Source: Lachnospiraceae bacterium (GTDB taxonomy: Bacteria; Bacillota; Clostridia; Lachnospirales; Lachnospiraceae). From it: 53,887 bases of DNA. The DNA lies in assembly GCA_024695575.1 (NCBI GenBank), contig JAILHY010000118.1, positions 1-53,887 on the forward strand, in the 5' to 3' direction. The notes beneath the pieces were generated by a model. The model had not been told where the DNA came from, did not search any database, and worked only from the letters and a program-made list of their open reading frames with translations. The position numbers and the translations under genes are program-made. Positions 8,140-16,297 of the stretch are shown here, piece after piece; the first letter of the stretch is position 1, and each line of letters begins with the position of its first letter.

Positions 8140-8212
8140 GTTAATGCCTTCTTTCAAAATGCCCTAGAAATTATAATAACACACTTTGGTGCAAATAACA
8201 TTAAAGCACCCT

Positions 8213-9577
8213 TTAGTTTCTCTTAATAACTTCTTTTTTCCAGATGCCCGTAAGATATATGACATAGAGCACAAGTGCGGCGATACCGTTACTTACGACC
8301 ACCGAGTACCATACGCTTCGTACTCCCAGTTTAAGCACATATTCGCAAAAGAAAAGTGTCGCAAACCTGAATACCCAGAGCCTTGAAACTTCCACCACCA
8401 TATTGACGGCAGTGTGGCCGCTTCCCTTAAAAAGGCCCGTGGTTGCGTTATAAACTCCGTTTGTAAAGCACCAAAACGCCATGATGCTCAGAAACTCCGC
8501 CGCCATACCGATTACTTCGTCATCGCTTGAGAAGATCTTAACAATGGCTGTGGAAATTGGCATTCTTGATAAGATAAGACCGCCCACCAGCAGAAATATC
8601 ACAGACATGTTCATTGCGATCTTGAATCCCTTATTGGCCCTATCCTTCTGCCCAGCGCCAACGTTCTGTCCCACTATGATGGAGGTAGCGGATCCTATGC
8701 CGTTTGAGGGTAAGGAAATAAGCCCGTTAACCTTGTTTCCTATGCCGTAAGCCGCCATGGCCTGTGTGCCGTATTTAAACACACTCTTACTCATAAGCAG
8801 GAAACCAAACTGGGTGGTACTTCCGCCTATTGCACTGGGAAGGCCGACTTTTATGATGTTAAGGACTTTTTCTTTTTCAAACTTCAGGTGACGAAGGTCG
8901 AGGTACAAAAGCTGGTTCTTAAAGTTAAGAAAAATAAAGGCAAGCACAGCCGGAACCGCCTTGGCAAATACTGTGGCAAGGGCAGCACCCGCAACCCCTA
9001 ACTTAAATACGATCATCAGCATGGGATCAAGAACCAGGTTGATGCAGATACCCATGAGGTTCATAAGCATGGGCTTAAGCGTATCTCCCGTCGCCTGATG
9101 AATGGATGTATACATATTGACCACATATAGGAAGGGCATGTCCAGGACCACGAGTCTTAAATAGATAATGCTGTAATCCATTACGCTTCCGTCCGCACCG
9201 AGCCACCGAACGATGGATGGAGTGGCAACAGCGCACAGGCTTGCGCAGACAATGGCAAAGATCATGGCACAGGCAAATATCTGATTGGCCATGGATTTGG
9301 CATCCTCGTCCTTTTTGGCGCCTATGTACTGGGATATGAGCACTGATCCCGCAACAGTAATTCCCGAACCGAAATTGATGATCATGTTCTGAACCGGAGT
9401 GACCAGATTAATGGCCGCAAGCTCGTCGGTACCAAGTTTTCCAAGCCAGAAAGTATCCGTGAGGTTATATAAGGTCTGAAGAAAACTGTTGATAATGACA
9501 GGGATCGTAAGGGAAAGGATCGCCTTTATCAGGTTCCCCGACAGTATCTCTTCTCTGTTATATTTACTTTTTGCCAT
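8213..9577 (-). CDS. MATE family efflux transporter
   Basis: 454-residue membrane protein with about 12 hydrophobic helices in two pseudo-repeats. N-terminal ILSLTIPVIINSFLQTLYNLTDTFWLGKLG is typical of MATE/MatE cation-coupled drug and metabolite exporters, as is the second-half glycine-rich segment around SLPSNGIGSATSIIVGQNVGAG. Start ATG 9577 has GAGGG six bases upstream and overlaps the exonuclease gene by 14 bases. The substrate cannot be predicted. Confidence 0.93.
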   Translation of the reverse strand: MAKSKYNREEILSGNLIKAILSLTIPVIINSFLQTLYNLTDTFWLGKLGTDELAAINLVTPVQNMIINFGSGITVAGSVLISQYIGAKKDEDAKSMANQIFACAMIFAIVCASLCAVATPSIVRWLGADGSVMDYSIIYLRLVVLDMPFLYVVNMYTSIHQATGDTLKPMLMNLMGICINLVLDPMLMIVFKLGVAGAALATVFAKAVPAVLAFIFLNFKNQLLYLDLRHLKFEKEKVLNIIKVGLPSAIGGSTTQFGFLLMSKSVFKYGTQAMAAYGIGNKVNGLISLPSNGIGSATSIIVGQNVGAGQKDRANKGFKIAMNMSVIFLLVGGLILSRMPISTAIVKIFSSDDEVIGMAAEFLSIMAFWCFTNGVYNATTGLFKGSGHTAVNMVVEVSRLWVFRFATLFFCEYVLKLGVRSVWYSVVVSNGIAALVLYVIYLTGIWKKEVIKRN

Positions 9578-10262
9578 ATTGCGCCCTCAACTTGTCATAA
9601 TAGCGTGTCGCTTCGTTTCTGGACAATGCATCTATGTCGTAGGGGCAGTCTATATTGTGTCTCTTGATGAAGTCCTTAAGTTTATCCTTCTGCTGAGGTC
9701 TGATGGGAGATTCCCGCTTAACCTGACACACAAGGGGAGTGGGTGTAAATAACTCCGGATATTTGGTGGAAAACCCGTTTTCCAACTTAGTAAAAAGAAG
9801 GTGCGCGGCTCTTGCGTCATTGCTTGCTCTGTGAGCCGCAAGTTCGATGCCGTAATACCTGCACATATCAAGAAGGCGCTTTGATTCAAGCTCCGGATGA
9901 CAGGCTCTTGCGATCCGTAAGGTATCTATGCCTTCTTTTTCAAAGGTAAGCCCTGTATTTACCGCTGCATGCTTTACAAACGAATAATCAAAAAGAATGC
10001 TGTGTCCGAGCAAAGGAAGATCCCCGATAAAATCAAGGAGATCTCCTATGATCTCTTCTGCTTTGGGGGCTTTCTTTAAATCCTCGTCCCCGATGCCCGT
10101 AAGTTCCGATACGCGCTCATCAAGTACGCGTCCGGGATTAACAAATGTGGAAAACTCGGCGTTCTCCTGCCCGTTTTCCACACGAATTGCACCTATTTCT
10201 ATAATGCGGTCTCTCTTTGGATTGAGGCCGGTTGTTTCCAGATCTAATGCGATATAATTCAT
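9564..10262 (-). CDS. DnaQ-like 3'-5' exonuclease (DEDDh)
   Basis: 232-residue single-domain exonuclease related to the epsilon proofreading subunit. The DEDDh residues are visible: ALDLETTGL (Exo I Asp-Glu), the Exo II-like HSILFDYSFV, and HRASNDARA with the histidine and aspartate of Exo III. The C-terminal about 60 residues are charged and unassigned. ATG 10262 (MNYIALDLE) is chosen over an upstream start because AGGAG lies just before it and it is 8 bases from the nth stop. Stand-alone DnaQ domains often serve in repair or RNA turnover. Confidence 0.9.
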   Translation of the reverse strand: MNYIALDLETTGLNPKRDRIIEIGAIRVENGQENAEFSTFVNPGRVLDERVSELTGIGDEDLKKAPKAEEIIGDLLDFIGDLPLLGHSILFDYSFVKHAAVNTGLTFEKEGIDTLRIARACHPELESKRLLDMCRYYGIELAAHRASNDARAAHLLFTKLENGFSTKYPELFTPTPLVCQVKRESPIRPQQKDKLKDFIKRHNIDCPYDIDALSRNEATRYYDKLRAQYGKK

Positions 10263-10270
10263 TATTTCTC

Positions 10271-10894
10271 CTATTTTGAGTGTTTGCAGATATCCCTCAG
10301 GTAGCACTCCTCGCACTTGGGTGTGGGAGCCTTACATATCGTCCGTCCGAATGCGATAAACCAGTGATTTACATAGGACCAGTATTCCTTCGGAACTATC
10401 TTCATCAGCGCAAACTCTGCCTTCACGGGGTCAGAGGTTTTCACAAGCCCCAGTTTATTTGAGATACGAAGTACATGGGTATCCACAACAATACTCGGTT
10501 CATTAAACACATAACTTCGGATGACGTTAGCGGTCTTTCGGCCCACCCCCGGAAGTGATGTAAGCTCCTCAACAGTAGAGGGAACCTCCCCTCCAAAGTC
10601 CGTGATCAGCTTTCTGCAGCAGGCTATTATGTTTCGTGCCTTATTGTGAAAGAAACCGACGGAATGAATGTCCTCGGACAACTCATCAAAATCTGCATTG
10701 GCCAGGGCTTCAACCGTCGGATATTTAACAAATAAAACCTTGGTCACCGCATTAACCCTGGCATCCGTGCACTGCGCACTCATGATGGTGGCTACAAGGA
10801 GCTGCCAGGGGGTGTAGTAATCAAGGTAGCAGTACAGATCACTTCCGTACTGACCTTCCATTCTTTTTAATATTTCCGCGATTCGTTCTTTCAT
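10271..10894 (-). CDS. nth: Endonuclease III
   Basis: Bifunctional DNA glycosylase/AP lyase that removes oxidised pyrimidines. The helix-hairpin-helix LPGVGRKTANVI carries the catalytic lysine, VVDTHVLRISNKLGL carries the catalytic aspartate, and the C-terminus has the 4Fe-4S pattern C-x6-C-x2-C-x5-C (residues about 189-205). 207 residues, full length. ATG 10894 shares its A with the galT stop (TGATG), so it is translationally coupled to galT, a functionally unrelated gene. Confidence 0.96.
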   Translation of the reverse strand: MKERIAEILKRMEGQYGSDLYCYLDYYTPWQLLVATIMSAQCTDARVNAVTKVLFVKYPTVEALANADFDELSEDIHSVGFFHNKARNIIACCRKLITDFGGEVPSTVEELTSLPGVGRKTANVIRSYVFNEPSIVVDTHVLRISNKLGLVKTSDPVKAEFALMKIVPKEYWSYVNHWFIAFGRTICKAPTPKCEECYLRDICKHSK

Positions 10895-12390
10895 CAGATA
10901 CTTGCCGCAAATCTGTCAAATGCAGCCATTCCTTCGGGAGTACGCTTGTAAACGCCTGCATCCTCCAGAACCTTCATGAATACCTTACCGATCTCCTCCT
11001 GCATGATCTCGTGGATCTTGGAAGGATCGGCATCAATACGATCTTTAAATGTTTCAAGCCAGTCAAGGTGCTTGGAAAGAACTTCGTCACCGCTGATGTC
11101 ACGTTTCTCAAGTACAGCCTTCTCAAGATCTGCGATCTCTGTATTAAGGCGGGCAGGCAGAACCGCAAGTCCCATTACTTCGATGAGACCGATGTTTTCC
11201 TTTTTGATGTGATGAAGCTCTGCATGAGGATGGTAAACACCGAGAGGGTGCTCCTCAGTGGTTATGTTGTTTCTGAGCACAAGATCAAGCTCGTAATTGT
11301 TTCCCCTCTTACGGGCGATGGGCGTGATGGTATTGTGAGGCTCATTATCCGTGTAAGCGTAGATAAATGCCGATTCATCGGTATATTCACGCCACTTTTT
11401 AAGAATCCTGTCGGCAAGTTCAATTATCCTGTCCGTATCGGGTCCCGAAAGACGAAGAACGGACATGGGCCACTTAACGCGACCGACCTTAATGTCAGCA
11501 AAGCCTTCTACTGCATATTCTTTTTCCACGCCTGCACGAGCCATGGCAAACTCATAGTTTCCGCCCTGGAAATGATCGTGGGTAAGTATTGAACCTCCGA
11601 CAATGGGAAGATCTGCGTTGGAGCCCACAAAATAGTGAGGGAACAGCTTTACAAAATCAAAGAGTTTGCAGAAGGTACCCCTGTCTATCTTCATGGGAAC
11701 GTGCTTACCGTTAAACACTATGCAATGCTCGTTGTAATAAACGTAAGGCGAATACTGGAATCCCCACTCCGAATCCTGTATGGTCACGGGGATAATACGG
11801 TGATTCTGTCTTGCAGGGTGATTGATACGACCCGCATATCCTTCATTTTCACGACAAAGAAGGCACTTGGGATAACCCGCCTGCTTCATAAGCTTGGCAG
11901 CCGCAATGGCCTTGGGATCCTTCTCGGGCTTTGAAAGATTGATGGTTATGTCAAGATCGCCGTATTCGGTAGAGGTTACCCATTTCTGATCCTTAACGAT
12001 CCTGTATCTGCGTATATAATCCGTATCTCTTGAAAGCTTGTAGAAATAGTCGGTTGCGGCCTTAGGGCTTTCTTTGTACAGTTCCTTAAACTTTGCTATA
12101 ACGGTGCTGGGAAAAGGAACCAAAGCTCCCATGATCCTGGTATCGAAAAGATCTCTGGAAACCGTGCCGTTATCCTCCATGAGGCCTTTCTCATAAGCGT
12201 AATCAAGCATTCCCGCAAGGATGCTCTCAAGATCCTCGACCTTAACTTCACCGGGGTCTTCCTCAAAGGCTTCGTCCACTCCGAAAGTCTCAAGAAGTCT
12301 GTTGGTAACGTATATTCTGTCGGCGGCTTCCACAAGCCCCGTTACTTCGCCATATTTAACAAGTCTGGCAATAAGCTGTTCTATAGACAT
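10894..12390 (-). CDS. galT: UDP-glucose--hexose-1-phosphate uridylyltransferase, Firmicutes class 2
   Basis: Second Leloir enzyme: it converts galactose-1-phosphate plus UDP-glucose into UDP-galactose plus glucose-1-phosphate. 498 residues, the size of the Gram-positive class 2 enzymes, which differ from the short class 1 type. The active-site segment ILTHDHFQGGNY (about residue 275) is present. ATG 12390 (MSIEQLIARL) has GGAGG five bases upstream; the frame is open further up without a better site. It follows galK by 39 bases. The alpha-galactosidase at 16.3-18.0 kb would supply galactose. Confidence 0.95.
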   Translation of the reverse strand: MSIEQLIARLVKYGEVTGLVEAADRIYVTNRLLETFGVDEAFEEDPGEVKVEDLESILAGMLDYAYEKGLMEDNGTVSRDLFDTRIMGALVPFPSTVIAKFKELYKESPKAATDYFYKLSRDTDYIRRYRIVKDQKWVTSTEYGDLDITINLSKPEKDPKAIAAAKLMKQAGYPKCLLCRENEGYAGRINHPARQNHRIIPVTIQDSEWGFQYSPYVYYNEHCIVFNGKHVPMKIDRGTFCKLFDFVKLFPHYFVGSNADLPIVGGSILTHDHFQGGNYEFAMARAGVEKEYAVEGFADIKVGRVKWPMSVLRLSGPDTDRIIELADRILKKWREYTDESAFIYAYTDNEPHNTITPIARKRGNNYELDLVLRNNITTEEHPLGVYHPHAELHHIKKENIGLIEVMGLAVLPARLNTEIADLEKAVLEKRDISGDEVLSKHLDWLETFKDRIDADPSKIHEIMQEEIGKVFMKVLEDAGVYKRTPEGMAAFDRFAASI

Positions 12391-12429
12391 AATTTCCTCC
12401 GAAAATCGATTCTCCCCCAACCCCCGGAT

Positions 12430-13596
12430 TTAAATCTCAGAAGGGCCGTCGCCGACTTCCACTACATAGAAATCAGCTGCATAGCCGATCTTTGCCTTGT
12501 ATGCTTCACCGACAGACTTGATAAAGTCATCGATGGCTTCGTCCTTAACAATGCTTACGGTGCATCCTCCAAAACCGGCACCTGTCATGCGGGAACCGAT
12601 AACTCCCTTAACTTTGAGTGCCTCTGCAACAAGAGTATCAAGTTCAACACCGGTAACCTCGTAATCATCTCTTAAAGAATCATCTGAAGCGATCATGAGC
12701 TTTCCGAAGGTCTCGATGTCGTTAGCCTTAAGAGCAGCAACAGCTTTGACGGTACGTCTGTTTTCGTAAACCGCATGCTTTGCACGCTTCTCAAGAACGG
12801 GATCATTAACGGCGCTTCGTACGGATTCGAATTCTTCTTCCGTAAGATCACCGAGAGTGTCTACCTTCTTAACGGTCTGAATACGACGAAGAGCCTCTTC
12901 ACACTGGCTGCGACGCTCATTATACTTGGAATCTCCAAGACCGCGCTTTTTGTTGGAGCAGGCGATAACAAGCTTGCTTCCCGAAAGCTTAACGGGAGTA
13001 TACTCATATTTAAGTGTGTTGGTATCAAGGAAGATTGCACAGTCCTTCTTACCCATGGCAATCGCAAACTGATCCATGATACCGCAGTTTACACCGTTAA
13101 ATTTGTTCTCGGAGAACTGTCCGATCAGCGCAAGATCCTGATTGCTTACTTCGAATCCGTAGAGATTCTTTAACATGAAGCCGGTCAGTACTTCAAGTGA
13201 TGCGGAAGAAGAAAGTCCCGAGCTGTTAGGGATATTTCCGTTTATCACAACGTCAAAACCGTGATTAACCATCATTCCTTTCTCTGCAAATGCCCAGATA
13301 ACACCTACGGGATAAGCGGTCCACTTAAGGCTCTTGTCGGGCTTTAATTCCCCTGAAAGATCAACGGTGATAACGCCTTCTTTTTCAAAGTTCATGGAAT
13401 AGAAACGGACAGTCATATCCGTGCGGGGCTTAACCACCGCATAGGTTCCAATGGTGAGTGCGCAGGGAAAAACATGGCCTCCGTTGTAGTCGGTGTGCTC
13501 ACCAATAAGGTTTACACGTCCGGGTGCAAAGAAAGTGCGCACGCCCGTGCTGTCCCCGAACACTTTCTCAAATTCTTTGATCATGGTTTGTTTCAT
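12430..13596 (-). CDS. galK: Galactokinase
   Basis: GHMP kinase that phosphorylates galactose at O1, the entry step of the Leloir pathway. The family signature GRVNLIGEHTDYNGG (about residue 27), the ATP-binding GLSSSASLEV (about 128) and the C-terminal GSRMTGAGFGGCTVSI are all present. 388 residues. Start ATG 13596 has GGAGG seven bases upstream; a second ATG at 13584 is less likely. Followed by galT. No galactose-specific regulator is adjacent, but a sensorless hybrid kinase gene precedes it by 30 bases. Confidence 0.96.
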   Translation of the reverse strand: MKQTMIKEFEKVFGDSTGVRTFFAPGRVNLIGEHTDYNGGHVFPCALTIGTYAVVKPRTDMTVRFYSMNFEKEGVITVDLSGELKPDKSLKWTAYPVGVIWAFAEKGMMVNHGFDVVINGNIPNSSGLSSSASLEVLTGFMLKNLYGFEVSNQDLALIGQFSENKFNGVNCGIMDQFAIAMGKKDCAIFLDTNTLKYEYTPVKLSGSKLVIACSNKKRGLGDSKYNERRSQCEEALRRIQTVKKVDTLGDLTEEEFESVRSAVNDPVLEKRAKHAVYENRRTVKAVAALKANDIETFGKLMIASDDSLRDDYEVTGVELDTLVAEALKVKGVIGSRMTGAGFGGCTVSIVKDEAIDDFIKSVGEAYKAKIGYAADFYVVEVGDGPSEI

Positions 13597-13626
13597 TATA
13601 TTTCCTCCAAAAGAAAAATGTATCGG

Positions 13627-15783
13627 TTAATATATGCTTGAGAGCATCTCAATTGCGGTGCGGGATGTCTCGGAGTAATCTATGTCTTCCAGGCAGTCAC
13701 GCATGCGACAGTACATGTCATCCAGCCTTTCGGGATATTTGTATTTACCAAGGCCCGCTATAAGATTGTGAGCTTTCTCATAGTCGAAATCCTCGGCGGC
13801 ATAGTAAATATCCTTAAGACCCTCCCTGACTTTGTCAATATCCATGGGAACGCGGTTTACAACCACCTGTTCCGACAAAGCAAAGTCCTTTATGTCGTCT
13901 ATTACAAGCTCGATCTCTTTGTTAAGGCTCCCGATCCGCTTGTGAATGCTGTCTATGTCACGTTTGTGCCCGAAACGCTCGAGTTCAAGGGCCTTGTCGG
14001 AAAGCGCTGTTGCACCGATAGTCTTGGCTGCGGATTTAAGCGAATGGACCTCGATGGTAAACCGTCCGATATCTTCCACGTCTGCAAGTCTGTTAAGAAG
14101 TGTCTTTTTATCGCTTATGGAAGCGGCAAAATCCTTAAGGATCGCCGAATACATGGCGCCGTCTCCGTTGGTGTAGGAAAGTCCCACAGCCACATCCACG
14201 ATCTTGAAGTTGTTGAATACGCCGTAATCCCTGGATGTAGCTTCCACCACTTCGGTTTCGACCACCTTGTCCGCAGGAAGCCATTTCTTAAGGCACCGCT
14301 CAAGCTCACCCACCTGAACGGGCTTTGCAAGGAAATCGTTCATTCCCGCACGCCTGAAGAGTTCCTCTGCCCCCTCCACCGCATTGGCGGAAAGAGCGAT
14401 AATTGGAAGTGTCCTGTAATAAGGATCGTCGTAGGATCTTATAATCCTTGTAGCCTCCGCTCCGTCCATTCCCGGCATCATGTGATCCATAAAAACAAGA
14501 TCGTATTTCGTCTTGTTTATGAATTTGATACCTTCGTTGGCGGAATTGGCCGTATCCACGACAACTCCGAAGGGTCTTAACAATCCGTCCGTGACTCTCA
14601 GGTTTATATCATTGTCATCAACAACGAGAACACGTACGGAGTTAACCTTAATGGTTTCTTTTTTCACATAACTCTCGGCAACACTCATGGGAGCGCTTCC
14701 GTTGAAGGCATCGGCGATACCTCTGAACCAAAGAGGGCGCCTTATAAAGTTACCGCCGGGGTAATCAATGATCTGTCTGATATAATCAAGCACCACCACA
14801 GGCGCAAGATCCAGATCCTCTATCTCCCGCACATCCTTGATCTGCAGGAACTTATCATAATCCAAAAGAAAATGAGTGAATCTCCTCTGCTCATTCTCAA
14901 CGAACAGCTCACCCAGATTGGTAAGGCTCTTGTAGGTAATCCCGAAATTATCAAGATAATCGCAAAGAACCTTTTCCTCCGAATGATCCTGAAGGAAAAT
15001 CGCTACGTATTTCTTTTCCGGATCCTTAATGAATCCGGCAGGTTTCTCGTCAAGGATCGGCAAAGAAAGGGAGAAGGACATGGTCGTACCCTTTCCTTCC
15101 TCCGACTCAACCTTAAGCTCACCGCCCTGAAGCTCTATAAGCTTCTTTGCAATGGTAAGCCCTATTCCCAGGCCTCCTTCATCTCGTGAAAAAGAAGAAT
15201 CTGCCTGCTCATAGGCCTGAAACAGCTTGTGAAGAGTATCCTTGGAAATACCCTTTCCGGTATCTTCGACGCTAAAGTCAAGGCGCGCCTTGCTTCCGAT
15301 ACGCTCACAGCCCACGCTTAACTTTATATGACCCTGCTTGGTGAATTTATCAGCATTTGACAGGATGTGTACGAGGATCTGCTTGATCCTGGTCTCATCT
15401 CCCAGCATCACCGAAGGAATATCCGGGTCTGCTATGGCATAGAACTTAACATCCTTGTCACCTATATTGATCCTGGCTATGGAAATGACTTCGTTCAAGA
15501 GGCTGCTGATATCAAAGGAATCAAAGTTGATCTTAATGGTGCCCGAAACCATTGCTTCGTAGTCAAGTATATTATTGATCGTCATCAGCAGGTTCCTGGT
15601 AGCGGTCTGCATCGAGTTAAGATATTCACGCTCCTGAGGATCCTTGGACTGCTTGAGCAAAAGATCGGAAAGCCCCACGATGGCATTCATGGGGGTACGG
15701 ATCTCGTGGCTCATATTTGCAAGATAAAGGGTCCTTTTGTCCGGCGTATGTCCGCTCTTTTTAAGTTTGATGCTCTTCATCAT
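13627..15783 (-). CDS. Hybrid histidine kinase-receiver-HPt protein without a sensor domain
   Basis: Cytoplasmic phosphorelay protein of about 718 residues. Order: HisKA with the phospho-histidine in MSHEIRTPMNAIVGLS at about residue 25; HATPase with the N-box SNADKFT and G-boxes DTGKGIS and GLGIGLTIAKKL (to about 245); a degenerate receiver-like region (about 260-370); a true receiver with aspartate in FMDHMMPGMDG (about 430); and an HPt domain with histidine in EVHSLKSAAKTIGA (about 590). No membrane segment or PAS/GAF sensor precedes HisKA. Start ATG 15783 or 15780, GGGAG upstream. All relay steps are on one chain, so the signal and output must come through partner proteins. Confidence 0.9.
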   Translation of the reverse strand: MMKSIKLKKSGHTPDKRTLYLANMSHEIRTPMNAIVGLSDLLLKQSKDPQEREYLNSMQTATRNLLMTINNILDYEAMVSGTIKINFDSFDISSLLNEVISIARINIGDKDVKFYAIADPDIPSVMLGDETRIKQILVHILSNADKFTKQGHIKLSVGCERIGSKARLDFSVEDTGKGISKDTLHKLFQAYEQADSSFSRDEGGLGIGLTIAKKLIELQGGELKVESEEGKGTTMSFSLSLPILDEKPAGFIKDPEKKYVAIFLQDHSEEKVLCDYLDNFGITYKSLTNLGELFVENEQRRFTHFLLDYDKFLQIKDVREIEDLDLAPVVVLDYIRQIIDYPGGNFIRRPLWFRGIADAFNGSAPMSVAESYVKKETIKVNSVRVLVVDDNDINLRVTDGLLRPFGVVVDTANSANEGIKFINKTKYDLVFMDHMMPGMDGAEATRIIRSYDDPYYRTLPIIALSANAVEGAEELFRRAGMNDFLAKPVQVGELERCLKKWLPADKVVETEVVEATSRDYGVFNNFKIVDVAVGLSYTNGDGAMYSAILKDFAASISDKKTLLNRLADVEDIGRFTIEVHSLKSAAKTIGATALSDKALELERFGHKRDIDSIHKRIGSLNKEIELVIDDIKDFALSEQVVVNRVPMDIDKVREGLKDIYYAAEDFDYEKAHNLIAGLGKYKYPERLDDMYCRMRDCLEDIDYSETSRTAIEMLSSIY

Positions 15784-15826
15784 ACAGCTCCCTGGTCTAA
15801 GAAAACCTGCCCCCATTGTATTTCAT

Positions 15827-16273
15827 TTACCGAAATATTGCAACCGCTCTTAATTCGGGATGAAACAGCCTCTTCACACATTCTTCGGCCTCATCACGTT
15901 CCACGTTCCGGTCCCCTTCAAATACCGCAAATCCTTCCCGGTAAAAGAAAGGGCTCATGATCCCCTTGTCAACTGCCTGGGCGATATGTCCCGCACAGAC
16001 CCTGCAATCGTAAATGTCTCTAAGCTTCCAGGCGGGACCCTCTGAAGCTTCATCCGGTTCCTTAAGGACTTTAAACATGTACATATGAAGGATACGTGCC
16101 GCATTCTTACGAAGAATGGGCTCATCCCTATGAAGAATATCCCATTCCTCAAGCCAGCCCTCCCGGTGAGCCTTATCCATATATTCTTTGGAAACATCAA
16201 CGCCGGCAGACGAGCTGCCGGCAATAATGCTGATGAAATCTGTCGTTGTGACGTAATTAACTTTCATAATCAT
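15827..16273 (-). CDS. SLH-like helical repeat protein, no signal peptide
   Basis: About 148 residues, no clear enzymatic motif. It reads as up to three degenerate S-layer-homology-like repeats: VDVSKEYMDKAHREGW, then ILRKNAARILHMYMF, then KLRDIYDCRVCAGHIAQAVDKGIM and RDEAEECVKRLF. Unlike true SLH proteins it has no export signal, so a cell wall role is doubtful. No good Shine-Dalgarno precedes any of its starts (TTG 16282, ATG 16273, ATG 16267). It directly follows the GH27 gene, with which it is probably co-transcribed. Family call is inference. Confidence 0.6.
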   Translation of the reverse strand: MIMKVNYVTTTDFISIIAGSSSAGVDVSKEYMDKAHREGWLEEWDILHRDEPILRKNAARILHMYMFKVLKEPDEASEGPAWKLRDIYDCRVCAGHIAQAVDKGIMSPFFYREGFAVFEGDRNVERDEAEECVKRLFHPELRAVAIFR

Positions 16274-16297
16274 TTCACGCAAAAAAAATGGATCTTA

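Noticed and set aside
8177-8203. GGTGC/GCACC hairpin before the HD gene
   Set aside because: Five-pair stem, 12-base loop, followed by AAAG rather than T; not a terminator.
16281-16288. Run of eight A (T on the minus strand) after the GH27 gene, a possible terminator
   Set aside because: The only complementary arms, CACGC and GCGTG, enclose the run itself, so it would be in the loop, not after a stem.
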